This document shows positions 7,974-20,100 of a stretch of 22,891 nucleotides of DNA, one piece after another (within the stretch, counting starts at the first letter, position 1; each line of letters opens with the position of its first letter). The notes under the pieces were generated by a model. That model made no database searches. It was given only the letters and a program-made list of their open reading frames with translations, and was not told the DNA's origin. This stretch comes from Chromera velia (lineage: Eukaryota; Sar; Chromeraceae): NCBI GenBank assembly GCA_018398765.1, contig JAHBMJ010001615.1:2298-25188 (forward strand), in the 5' to 3' direction. A program made the translations under genes and the position numbers.

Positions 7974-9656
7974 GTCAGTCAGTCAGTCAGACAGTCAGTC
8001 AGTCAGTCAGTCGGTCAGTCAGTCAGTCAGTCAGTCAGTCAGTCAGTCAGTCAGACAGTCAGTCAGTCAGTGTCAGTCAGTCAGCTAGTCAGTCAGTCAG
8101 TCAGTCAGTCAGTCAGACAGTCAGTCAGTCAGTCAGTCAGTCAGCTAGTCAGTCAGTCAGTCAGACAGTCAGTCAGTCAGTCAGTCAGTCAGTCAGTCAG
8201 TCAGTCAGTCAGTCAGTCAGTCAGTCACTAATTCGGCTAAGCGATCGACACTCAGTCTGCAGCCGTGCATGTAATCCCAGTCAGCCCTCCTAAAATCGAC
8301 GCATTCAATCCCTTTCAACTTCGGCCTGCTGCATGTTCCCATTTGAGACATATGTACAACCCTGGAGAAGTGAGGGACATCATGTAAAAGCAAACTGAGA
8401 ATTCAAAGAGTGAAAACACAATGGGAGAATCCCGACACATACACATGAGATAAATACGACCGACGACTGAATGCAGGACGTCTTCAGAAAGCCTCCTGGC
8501 AGAAGAGAGAGACTCGGCAGAGCGAAGACTCAGTTCTGCTCTAGAAAAGGCCCGGAGTCTACATGTCGACCTTAGCAGACTGAGAGAAGGGGGAGAAGCG
8601 GGGGATTTTCCTTTTTCTCCTCCTCTCGAGGGCAACGAGGGAGGATTCTTTGAAGACAAAGACGGGAGTGGGAAGGAGACGTCAGGCGGGGAACCAGAAA
8701 AGCTCAGGGGGGGACTTTCAAATGAAGGAGGAGAGAACGGGATGGACTCGCCCCCTCCCCTTCCTCCTTTTGCCTCCTCACAGTCACGTCCATCTGCTTT
8801 CCTCGAGGGGGGGCTCAGAGAGTCAGCAGAGAAGCAGGCCTTCATGAGAGCTTGATTGATTTCGCACATGCTCCGTTTCGTTTTTTCGTTCCTTGTTTCT
8901 TTCGTTCGTTCGTTCGATCGTTTGGCCGTTCTTTTCTTTCTTCAGTCTTTCTGTGCTTGAGCACAGCACAACACTTGGTTGCATAGATCTCTTTTCTTTT
9001 CTTTTCTTTTTGTGTTTGAGTAGACAGAGTGTCTCTCTTCCTCCCTTCTCTCTCAAGAAGATAAACTTCACTCCAGGCCACACTTGTCGTTATGCTGGAA
9101 GTTTCCACAGAAAGAGACCACACGCAGTCATTGACAGAAATAGAAGTGGGCGTTCATGTTGTTTTTTGCAAGTCCGTCAGGCGAGAGTCTTCAATTGATT
9201 GTTTCTGCATGTCGTCCTCATTCGATCTATCTTGTGATTTGTGGTGCACCCTTTGCATGGGAAACTCTGCTCCCATGGCGATCTTCAGTCGCGCTGAAAG
9301 GTCAGTGAGCGAACGCTCAAAGTCGTTCATTGACCTCCCTACTCATTTGTTTGTCTCCTTTCATTCCATCCACTCAACGTCGATTTTGTCCTTGTCCATA
9401 TCCTCTCTACCCCAAACAATTTCATGTGCACCGTGCGAGGTCGTTTGATCTCTCCGTAACTCTCTACATGCTTTTGTGTATGAGGCCAGGCAAGACTGTG
9501 GGCTGTTGGGGGAGGGGTGGTTTGTGAAGGCTGAAAGAGACGTACCTGCAATGTCTGATCGAAAAGGGAATGGACGGCCGGCCGGAGGGATATGGAAGGA
9601 CGCGAAAAAAAAAGATGTCCAAGCAAACTCCAATGCCGGTGCTTCCTTATGCGTGG

Positions 9657-9688
<32 letters not shown>

Positions 9689-10944
9689 CTTCCTTGCCCT
9701 GTCCTTGTGTGTCCGTGTCTGCAGCTTTGTGGATGCGTGAGTCCTCTCTCTCTCTCTCTCTCCCTTTCGTTTACTTCATTTTCTGCTTACTTCTTTCCAA
9801 CTTGATCCTGCGAGAGGTTCTAGCTTTCATTCGTGCTCTCCCAAATCGGCTCGTCAACTGTCAAAGATGTTTGTTCTCCTTCCTTCAGGTCCCTCCATAA
9901 AGAGAAATGTTGCAAATTAAGCGGCATTCTAAGAGAAGAAGTGTTGCGGTCACTTCCTTATCCTCCACTTCTTTCTATCCTCTCGTCTCACAAGTGCATT
10001 CCCTTCTGACTTTCTTTCTGCTTGTGTGCGCAGTCTGGACGGCAACCCTTCCTTGGGCCTTCGGTTGGTCTTCGACTTTCTTTCTTATTTCGTTTGGATG
10101 TCTGCATGACGCCATTTTAGTATCTGCAAAAGTTGCACACTGAAGAGTTATTGGGGGGAGAAAGAAATTCAGTGCTTTCTGCAAAAGAATTTTACTTCAA
10201 ATGTGTAGTATTGTACGACTGGGCTCATCTGTTTCCAAGAGGACAGCCTTTGTCTCCGTCAAATCTATTAAACTAAGTGAGAAGAGCCTCTGTCAGCGTC
10301 CACAATCCTCCCTCGTCTTGCTTCCTTTTCCTCCCTTTGGTATGGATCTGCAGGGACAGCGGCGGTCTCGAGGGGTAGGCCGGCAGCGGTGGACAGGGAG
10401 TATCGTCGTCCGCTTGTTTCCTTCCTCTCTTCCTTTCGTGTTTTTGTGTCTTTTATCTTGCGGCTTTTCTCCAGATGAGCGTTTGCAAAGGTCTGCATTT
10501 CAACGGTTGCACGAGAACTCTCAAGTCTTGCTTCTTCTTTTTGATGTCATCGTATATCTCTCTGCAGCCTCGGAGCAGACAGTCCGATAGGAGAACTTCA
10601 GTCAGTCCCCTCTCTTTGGCATGTAATTGTGCCTTTTCGTTTGTCTGTGTGCCTGCCCCTCCTGTCTGCCTGCCTGTACACAAATGCGCGCAACCATTTG
10701 GGCGGACGGATCGTTGGCAAGAGGAGAAAGATTAAGAGAATGAGAAAAGGACAGTTTTGAACGAAGTGGAACTGGGGGCAGCGGGGCTTGATGTTTTGTA
10801 TGTTTTCTTCTTCTGAAGATGAAGGTCCGCATTAGTTCCCACACGTCGATCTTCTGTTCGTCTCCCTCTTCTCCTCTCTGCAGCGACCCGAACGAGTCCG
10901 TTTGTTCGTTTGTCCGTCAGCGAAATTTCTTTCTTTCTCTTTCT

Positions 10945-10975
<31 letters not shown>

Positions 10976-12784
10976 GGCTTGCTTTCTTTGTCGTGTGAGA
11001 AGAAACTTGTGTGACTAGGCAGCGCAGCGGTGCAGAACTTGACTTTTTTCGTTCCTTCGAACTCCATGCTGTCGGTCTCCTTCGGTTTGTGACACAGACT
11101 TCGGGACTTGTTATTGGTCCAATCATCGACCCTCATTTTTCTTCCTGTGATTGGTCCATTTGTGTCTGATCTGGCTCGGAGATGTGATTTGGAAGCTTTT
11201 TGCGGTTTTCGCTTCTTGCATTCTGATTGACTGGAAGTGCTGCCTTCTCATCTGTCTAACTGCTGCTGTGTCATTCTCTCTTCTTGCAGTGAATCCGACA
11301 ACGAGTCAGTCTGTGCCTGAGGCAGCGCGGTGGTATTACTGCGTGTCCTTGCGGCTTGCGGACCGATGCAAGATGCACTTCCTTTCATTTTCACTGCATG
11401 GAAACACACTGCGTGCCGGATATTTCACTTTTACAGGGCTGTGTCGACTTGACCGGATCTGTGCAACATTGTCTGTAGAGAACATTACCTGTCACCACGA
11501 TTTCGTCTACTTGGAGTGTGTGTACACTTGCATGCATGCAAATATTCTGTGGACTTTTGGTCCTCCTGTCCAGTCATCTTGCAGCACTTCTGTGTGGCTG
11601 TGTCGATGAATGATTATACAGACAACAACCCGTCTCTCCATTCCTCTCACCTGCCCCGTCTCCTCCCCCGTTTCCTTTTTTCAGGGACCCGGGGCTGCAG
11701 CGCGCAGTGGAAGCGCAACAGGTCGCGATGCTTCAGAACGGACGCATGCAAACGAGGGCTCTAGCAGGGCGTCGCGAGACTCGAGGGGGGTTCCTCGGAG
11801 ATCCTCTGGAAGGAGGCGAAGGGCAGAGAGGGGTGGGAGAGGAAAGTCCTTTCTCACAGGCACGAGGGGGATCTCCTGGGCCTCTGGCAGGGCGCAGCGG
11901 GAGAGGAGGGAGGGACTTGGGGGAAGATGGACCCCTGAATGAGGACGAGGCTGCTCTTTTTAGGTCGGTCTGTCTCTCCGGTTGTTCTGCACTTTTCGGG
12001 GATTTCGAATCAGCCTTGACTCATTTTTTAGTATGCGTGGAGACAGACGAGAGAGAGATGTAGAAGAGTTCAAAATGAAATATGACACCAGATAGAATGG
12101 GTGGCCTTTGTTCCCACGAGACCTCGACGTGCATTCATCTGGGACCCATTCTCGTATCCTTTTTTTTTTTTCTCTCTTTCACGTGTGAGAGTTTCTACTG
12201 TCACTTTGACCTTGTAAGCCTTTTCCTCTCCCAGTAATGTTTCTTTTTTCTCTTGATTCCACATCTTTTCTCTCTCTTTGGTCCCTCTCCATTTGTTTGC
12301 ATCACAAAAACACTGATGCAGTGCCCTCGAGGACAGTCCGTCTGCGTCTCCGTCTGCGGACCTTCTGAAGGACCAGATGCTGGAGAGAGAAGTGCAAAAG
12401 GCAAAAAGAGCAGAACGGTAAGCAAGAAGGAAGGTCCAGCTGTATGTCTTTGAGTGGTCGATCGAGCTTCAAGTCTCTCCGTCTTGACAGGCGTCTCTCT
12501 CTCTGTGAATTTCCCTTCTTTTGTTTGCATGTAGCGGAACGTTATGAAAAGAGAGCTGGTACATTTCTCAGTCCTCTTACTGGGAGGGGACCAAAGATTC
12601 GAGATGGACTCTTTTGTCCTTGTTTTCTGTGGTGAAAATATTTGAATCTATACAATCATGATCTGTCAAAGATCGTTGTGTTTTCTCCCTCGTCCTCTCC
12701 CCTCTTTTCTCAGGGACGCCTTCGAACGGTATCAGGGAAGGTCTGTCCGTCCGTCTGTCTGTCTGTCCGTCTGTCCGTCTGTCC

Positions 12785-12826
<42 letters not shown>

Positions 12827-15331
12827 CTGTCTGTCTGTCTGTATTTCTGTCTGTCCGTGTCTCCCTCCGATCATTTGTGATGCCTCTTTAATTCAGCATC
12901 TGTGACTCTTTCTGCATGCCTTCGTCTGGAGCCTTTCATTTTGTTTGAAACTCTCTCTCTCTATCTATCTATCTAACTAACTATCTATCTATCTTTCTAT
13001 CTCTATCTTTTTCTGATTGTGGAGGTGAGAAAACCGGCCCTCTCTCACTGCAAAGGGAAAAGTTGAGAGACTCTCTCGAACCAACCGTGTTGCAAAAATG
13101 ATGCTAACAAGAAAAGCGCAACTTCACATAATGCTCAATGTCCAAAAGGCATGTGCATCTAACAAATAGCTCCAATATCATTTTCCTTCTTTCCTCCCTT
13201 GCAGATCAAGGCCTCCCCTCCCTCAGGCCCTGCTTGAGACGCAACCACCCAACCCCTTCAGAAACCCTTCCAGACAGGTGTCAACAAAAACACAGACAGA
13301 GACGCAGAATCAAACACACCAGCCTGATGGTCCCCGTCCTTCTGCCTCCAGCCTGTCCCCCACAGCCCAAGACACCACAATCCCGGCCAGAGGAGGTCCC
13401 CTTCCCGTCCCTTCGGCCTTCTGGCAAAACCCCAATCTCCCAAACCCCTCCAGAACCCAAACGATCCCCCACACCCCAAACCCTGTCTCTTCACAGCAAC
13501 GCTTTCCGGCAAATGCAGCTCCAGGCCCCACAATGACATTCCTTCAAGTTGAACACTCGCCAGAGGGACTCCAAAAAGAAAACGGAATGTCTGCAGGCGT
13601 CTCACCATCTGACCCTATTCGCAGCATGCAGAGTCCATCTTCTGTGCACACAGGCAGCGACCAATCATTAATAGAGGTACAGCAACAAGAGGACGAAGGT
13701 GAAGAGAAAGAGGCTGCCACACCCTCTGAGCCTACAACCAGCCCTTCGGCAGAGAGTCAGTCTCCCTCGTCCTCAGAGGACCTTCCTGACACAACCAATG
13801 TAACAACACTCTCCACAAAAGTCCAAATAGGGACAGAGGGACAAGACACTGCTGCTGTCTCTCCGGCTACCCCCTTTCTCGGTCTGCTTCAGGAGAATTC
13901 CCATTCTCTGTCTCCTCTCTCTCCGTCGTCTTCTTTTCCTGTTCCCTGGAAGAGAAGAAGGAGAACGAAGAACCGACGGAAGACCAAACCAGCCGGCAAT
14001 CCGTTCTCTCCGCCGGGTCACCACAGAAGAGAAGAAAGAAACTCCATCACTCCAATTTCATCTCTTCAGGAAAGGGGAAATGGAGGTGGGGGTGGAAAAG
14101 GAGGGAGAAGGGATCTGAGCGCCCACCCGACTCTGAAGGGCCCGGGTGCTGGAGACTCGGAGAAGTGGCTCGGCCTCGACCCGACTCTAACAAAATACGG
14201 GTAAGTAGGCTTCTTTCTGGCTGGCTGGATGGAGGATAACCAGGAAGGCTTTAGACAAGGCATGCAGGCATTTCTGTCCGCCTGTACACTTGCAATGAGA
14301 GCGCCGCTGACAGAGAGGAAGTTAGCCAGCCAGAATGGCCGACGAACAAGAAGCAGGCACATAGGAAGGCTGGCGAATGTGGGCGTCTCCACACACAGCG
14401 AATGCCGGCGAAATAAACGAGTTCTCTTCCCTTTCTCTGTAATACGCATTTATTCACTTTGTCCCATTCAATCTCCCTTTTTTCTCTCTGCTTCTAACGC
14501 AAAAGGCGTAATGACATTCCTCACCCTTTTACTCTTCGCAATTCTACTTTTCTCTCGCCTTTTCAGTCTCTCAAAATATCCTGAATTCTCTTTCTTCGTA
14601 CTTGATTCTGCGTCCTCCTGGGTGACTGTCTGCAGTTACTCGCTTGATGACAACCTGAAAGTGAACATCACGTCAGTCAGGACGGACGCAAATTAGGAAC
14701 AGAGAAAATGTCTTTTCCTTCCAAACATTCGATGCATACATCGCCAAGGCAATTAAAATGAATGAACGAAAGAATCGGATCGATTAGACAGGTGTCGAAA
14801 AGCGGTTTCCAAATGGATTTTCTCTCTGTCTCTCTCTCTCTCATCATATTCTCACTTTTCCCTCTCTGCTTTTTTGGACCAACGAAAGCTTTACACTCAC
14901 GGTCGTCACGTTTGAATACCCGTGTCAAATTGTTTTTCGTATACAATCAAGCGGCAGCCGCATGAGCATGCCGTGACTTTTTGATTGATTGATTGCAGGA
15001 GCTACATTCACAAATACAAAAAGGGGAGCAACAAGTAAGTGGCTTCGAATTGGAAAGAGAGAAGGAAACAGAACAGAACAGCGATTTCTCCAAAAAGCAT
15101 GAGAAGCAGAGTCGGACATGATTGGGACTCGAGGCAGGACAGATTTTGTAAACCGTAACTCTCCTTTAGGAATCAGTCAAAGTCTGCGGGCTCAATCGGC
15201 CTCGAGTGGACTTCATTCAGTCTGGGTGAAGTTAAAGAGCTGTGTGGCATCAAGACCACCTCGCTCTGCTTATGTTTAGCTTTTGTTTTCTCAAATGTCT
15301 GTCTGCCTGTCTGTCTGTCTATCTGTCTGTC

Positions 15332-15368
<37 letters not shown>

Positions 15369-16708
15369 ATTTGTGTGTACGTTTGTGTGTGCGTTTGTGT
15401 GTGCGTTTGTGTGTACGTTTGTGTGTGTGGCGCTTCTTATCTGTGCCTCTGTTTGCCTACAGCTACGAACACGATCCCTCAAAGTCAGTCGGTGTGTCGA
15501 TCATCTTATGAGGCGGTAGGAACGGCAGGGCAATTATGGGAAGAGGAGGGAAGAAAACTCTGCATGTACTCTGCAAGTGTGGGCCGGTACACCTCTTTTT
15601 TTGCCGTCCTTTCAGCCTCTCTCTCTCTCTCCATGCATCCTCTTACAACAGTCTGAGAAAGAGATGGATGTTCCGATCGTTTCTGGCTCGAGGTCATCAT
15701 CGTCATTTCTGAATACCCTTCCCTCCCCAAGGAGAGACATACAATGAATCCGCATTCATGAGAACGGACCGACACTCACGAAAGAAAAGGTTCTTCTTAA
15801 TCAACAAGCCTTGTTGCTTTCTGTATCTGCGAGCCCATTTTTAAAGAAGGAACATTCACGTCCCTGCCGCCCTGCCTCTACTGTTTTTGTTTTAATTGTC
15901 TCTTCTTGCATGACGCGACAATGGCGTGCAGAGACCTCCTGGAACCTCAAATCATGTCAGTTAGTTGGCTCTTTCATATGCGATGTGGTGATCTTGGGGT
16001 GACTTCTGGAATTTTTCTGAAATTCTGGGCCCCCATGACTGAGAATGTGCATCCATTTGGGTTTGGCGCACTCCTTCCTTCCTTCCTTCCTTCCTTCCTT
16101 CCGTGCAGTCGGGGCGAGGGAGGCCCTTTTGATTGCATTCGTTTCCCTTACTGCAATTGAGTGCTTTGTCTTTTTCCTTTTTCTTTCAAGACCTATGTGG
16201 GTCAAGGAAACCCTCTCACACCCTTCTCTCCGCTCTTCTTCTTTCAACCTCACTCCACTGCAGCCACGTATTCCACCAGTACAAACTCTCTCCGTTCATG
16301 CGAATGCTTCAAGCGTGGAGGAGGTCAGTCTTTGAGTGCTCAAACAAAGATGGGTCGAGAAGATCAAGGAGAGAGATAGCGAGAGACTCGAGTGTAGAAG
16401 TAGATCGGCCGCAATCATTGAGCAGAATGGACAGCAAGTTGGAAGGCTGGAGGGCTTCTCGCGAGAGAATGGCACAGATCTGCCTTTCGGCAAATAGCAA
16501 CAGGCAGGAACAAAGCAAACGCTGCATGCTGTCACGAGTCGATCCTTGACGGGAACCCCGGATGCATATCGAAATAGAGATGCGGTGTGGACCCTTGCGA
16601 GGATAGGTGTCTGTGCAGTCTTGTATACGTTGGTGACGCATGGGATGGCTTTCTTTGGCGACTTTTGCATTGGACGACCTTCTGTGTCCTTCTGTGGGTA
16701 TATGTGAG

Positions 16709-16742
<34 letters not shown>

Positions 16743-17120
16743 TGTGTGTGATGTGTGCAGAGTTCGGGATGCCACCAGGTCAGCTGGATCGGTGTTGATC
16801 TTCTCTCGGGAATAGAATAGGGGCAAGGCCAATGCTTCATTCTTTTGTCTTCTCACTGCCTTGTTGAGTGAGCTCTTCTCTTTCTTTCGCAGAAGAGTCT
16901 GGAATGCGCCTTACGTGAGTGGGCAGTATGAACCTGTGCGTAATACCGCTTGTTTTCTTTTCCGTGCCGGCAGGGAGGTGCTGCCTGTAGTCTGCATTGG
17001 TGGACTACAAGCAGAGCAAAAGAAAGGAGTGAAACAGGCACCTTCCTTGATATTTGCATGAATAACCATTGCAACTCAAAGACACGCACGGACACACACA
17101 AACACACAGACACACACACA

Positions 17121-17182
<62 letters not shown>

Positions 17183-20100
17183 CGGAGAGACTGAGACAGA
17201 GACAGAGAGAGAGAGTGGGTGTCTTGCACTGCTGCAGGTACGATGTAGATGACGAGGGCAAGTGGAAGATGCTGGCCGGCAGCGGAGTCAGTGCAGTGGA
17301 CAAAAAGAGAGGACCACCACCGGCTTCTGGTGCTCCGGGGGGACCCCCTGGGGGCTTTGCTCAAGTTGTCGCAACAGGGCTTAACAAAACTGCGGCGGCG
17401 AGAACGTCGGGCCAGAACAGCACTGACTTTTTTCAGAAGGGTGAGGTTCATAGAGGCAGGGGGGGAAAGGGGGGGAGAAGGCGGTGGAAGCACTCAGCTG
17501 GCGGTCAGGCGGACCCTGCCGATGTCGCTGCTTTCTTCCGAGACTTGAGGGAGACGGAAAGAAAACTGAAAAAACAGAGGGGGCACGGATCGCTGTTCCA
17601 TGGGTCTGGTTCGTCAATCGCCTTCAAACGGGGACAGCATACAAAAGGCGTGGGGGAATCACGACGGTCATTTTCTCATCGCGAGGAAGGAAAAGAGGAG
17701 GGGAACGAAAGTAGAGGCAAGGTGGGGAGGTTGGAGGAAGACTCTGAGGGCGAGGGAAGAGCAAAGGTCTCGGGGTCTGTTCATCGGAATTCTGGATGGT
17801 CTTCTCCTCTCTCTTCGTTGTCGAGTGTGTGCGCGTCTCTTTGGAGAGCGGCATCAACACCCTTCAGCTTCTTGAGCGGGGCTTTTGGGACCTCTGAGAG
17901 CACAGGCGGTGAAAGGTGGGTTGAAAAAAGAAAGTGAAGCTTCGATTCTCTGTTTTGCCCAGGTCGCCAATGAGGGCCAAAGTTTGTCATCCAATCTCTG
18001 CGATTGTCGAGGTTTGGGTTTAAAGCGGACCATGCATTCTTTTCCATAAAGACAGGGCACCTACCAGGGAAGGGAGCACACAGCTTCTCTGTGGCAGGAA
18101 AAGATGAGGGAAAGGCATTTTTCTAACCGACCAGATGAATTTGTCGAAAGGGCTGTGCACGACTCTGTGTGGACACGGAGAGCCCCGGATCGTAAATGTA
18201 CAGAATCAAGTTCACAGAGGCCAGGGAGGACTTCTTACTAGATGACTGAAAGCTTCAAATCGGCATGAGGGAGGCGTCCAATCGGCAGTACATGTCTGAC
18301 CATCACCGTGGTTGAAGAGGCGCTTTTTCATTTTTCAATCATTTTTTTTGCGCCATTTGTTGTTGGCCTCTTCATGGACAATTCTTTGTTGTGGTGCGTT
18401 GTGTTGCAGATCGAAGGCACCCCCCCCGGAGACTTCCCAAGCCCCATTATTTCTACCTCAGATGGCTTTGCACCCTTCCGATATCGACACAGAGGATGCA
18501 GAGACAACAGAGAGCAAGGGAAAGTCTGAACACTCTCATGTCAACAAAGGGGTGTCCAGCGTCTTGCAAGGCCCTGATGGACTCACCGAGCGTGAGGGGA
18601 GGGAACCCATAGGTGGACATCTCAGAGACAGCGACAGAGAAGGCCTTCTTCGAAGGAGGCGTGCCAGAATGAATATGAGACGCAGAGCATTGTACGAGAG
18701 AGCGAAAGCAAGAAGAGGTCGAATAGAGACGCGCCACTCTGTCCTTTCTCCCTCGTTGATCTTTGAGAAGAGTTCTGAAAGTCAGGACTCCCGTCATGAC
18801 CTGCTACATAAGTCCAGAGACAAAAGCCACTACGAGAAAAGTAATAATCACGAGCATGGAAAACGGGGTAACGAGACCGACAGAGACAGACAAGCAGCAG
18901 GCCCCTCTTCGTCTTTCTTGGGCCTCCGGAACGGCAACAGCGGGGTGACCCCTGCTGCTAGACTGGTGCCAGAACAGTCAGTCTGCCTGTGAGTGATCGG
19001 AGTAGTGTGCTGTGTTTTCAGCTGTGATTATTAGTTGGCCTGTTCGACCCTCATGAAGGCCCTTTCCTGACGTCCCTCCGGAAAGTCTGCATGGTTCTTC
19101 GGAAAGTGTGGGACAAACTTTTCACTGCCTCTCCCATCGCAAAGAATCCTTCAGTCTTCTGAATTGTCCCTTCGTTGGTTTCCTCTGCCTTTAAAAGATC
19201 CATCAGTATGTCTCTGCAAGCTTTTGAGTCTAATGCATCCCTGCCCTCTCTGCAGTGTCATCGAGGTCGATCACCAAAATCGCGAGTGAGTGAGTATGCG
19301 AGTGAGGGAAGGAGGGGGGAAGTGAGCGAGTGAGTGAATAAGAGTCGCGAGAGCATTCTTTCTAAGTGTTGCATTTTCATTCCTTGCTGTATTTTCTGGT
19401 CAGATTCTTTGCGGTAAGAAATGTGGCTTCACTTCACACATGTTGATCGATGCTGCACTCTCTCTGTGAAGTCGCCACGCTGGCCTCACTTTTGAGGTTT
19501 GGGACCATCGACGCACTCTTTCAATCTTCAGTCTCAATCTGCCTCTCTGTACTGATGGATGTGTTCATGTCTGTATGTCAACGTTTCTGGATGGAGAGAG
19601 TGAATGATCGAATGCAGCGACGATCCGGGTGTGGACGTAATCAACATCGTCGACACGTCAGTCCCTTCTTTATTCTTTTCAACCAACCGAGAGCTTTTTC
19701 AGGTAGATGAAATGGGAAATATCCGAATTAAGGTTTTGTCCTAAATTGCAGGCCGTGGGAGGGAGGGGGGGAGAAAGACAGAAAGAAAAATCTACAACGC
19801 ATAGATGGTGTCTTATTCAAGTTTTATACGCGCTAATTTCGATTCCTCTGATTTTCTCAAACGACGGACATGAAAGAAAATCCGCAGGGAATTTCAATAA
19901 ATATTGATTTCTTCTCCTTCTCCTTCTCCTGTTCTTTTCTCTTTGTGTGCAGGCTCCAGACCCGGCTTCCTGATGCGTCAGTAAGAGTCATAGTACATCC
20001 CTGTTTTCCCCCCCTGTTTTTCGCAGGAAACTTCGACACGGATTGCATTTCTCTCTGCTTCTTTTGGTTTTTTTTGCCCGCCCAAAACAACAGCAAAAGA

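Noticed and set aside
7974-8226. CRISPR-like regular repeats
   Set aside because: A pure 4-bp microsatellite without spacers, in a eukaryotic intron.
7753-8293. SVSQ/SQSV repeat proteins across the CAGT array
   Set aside because: Only the first part (7822-7973) has coding character. The array fits an intron whose donor joins in frame to 8477.
8315-8869. 184-codon minus-strand ORF
   Set aside because: Antisense shadow of the strongly coding plus-strand exon 8477-8821.
12538-12561. Candidate exon after GCATGTAG (donor GTACAT)
   Set aside because: In the gene's phase it contains TGA; it is only open in phases that do not fit its neighbours.
14567-14611. Phase 2-2 candidate exon LSKYPEFSFFVLDS with a strong acceptor
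   Set aside because: It would leave only a 24-nt intron before the better exon at 14636 and has a weak donor (GTCCTC).
19402-19411. 10-nt candidate exon with acceptor TGGTCAG and donor GTAAGA
   Set aside because: Its length breaks the reading frame and no partner exon restores it.
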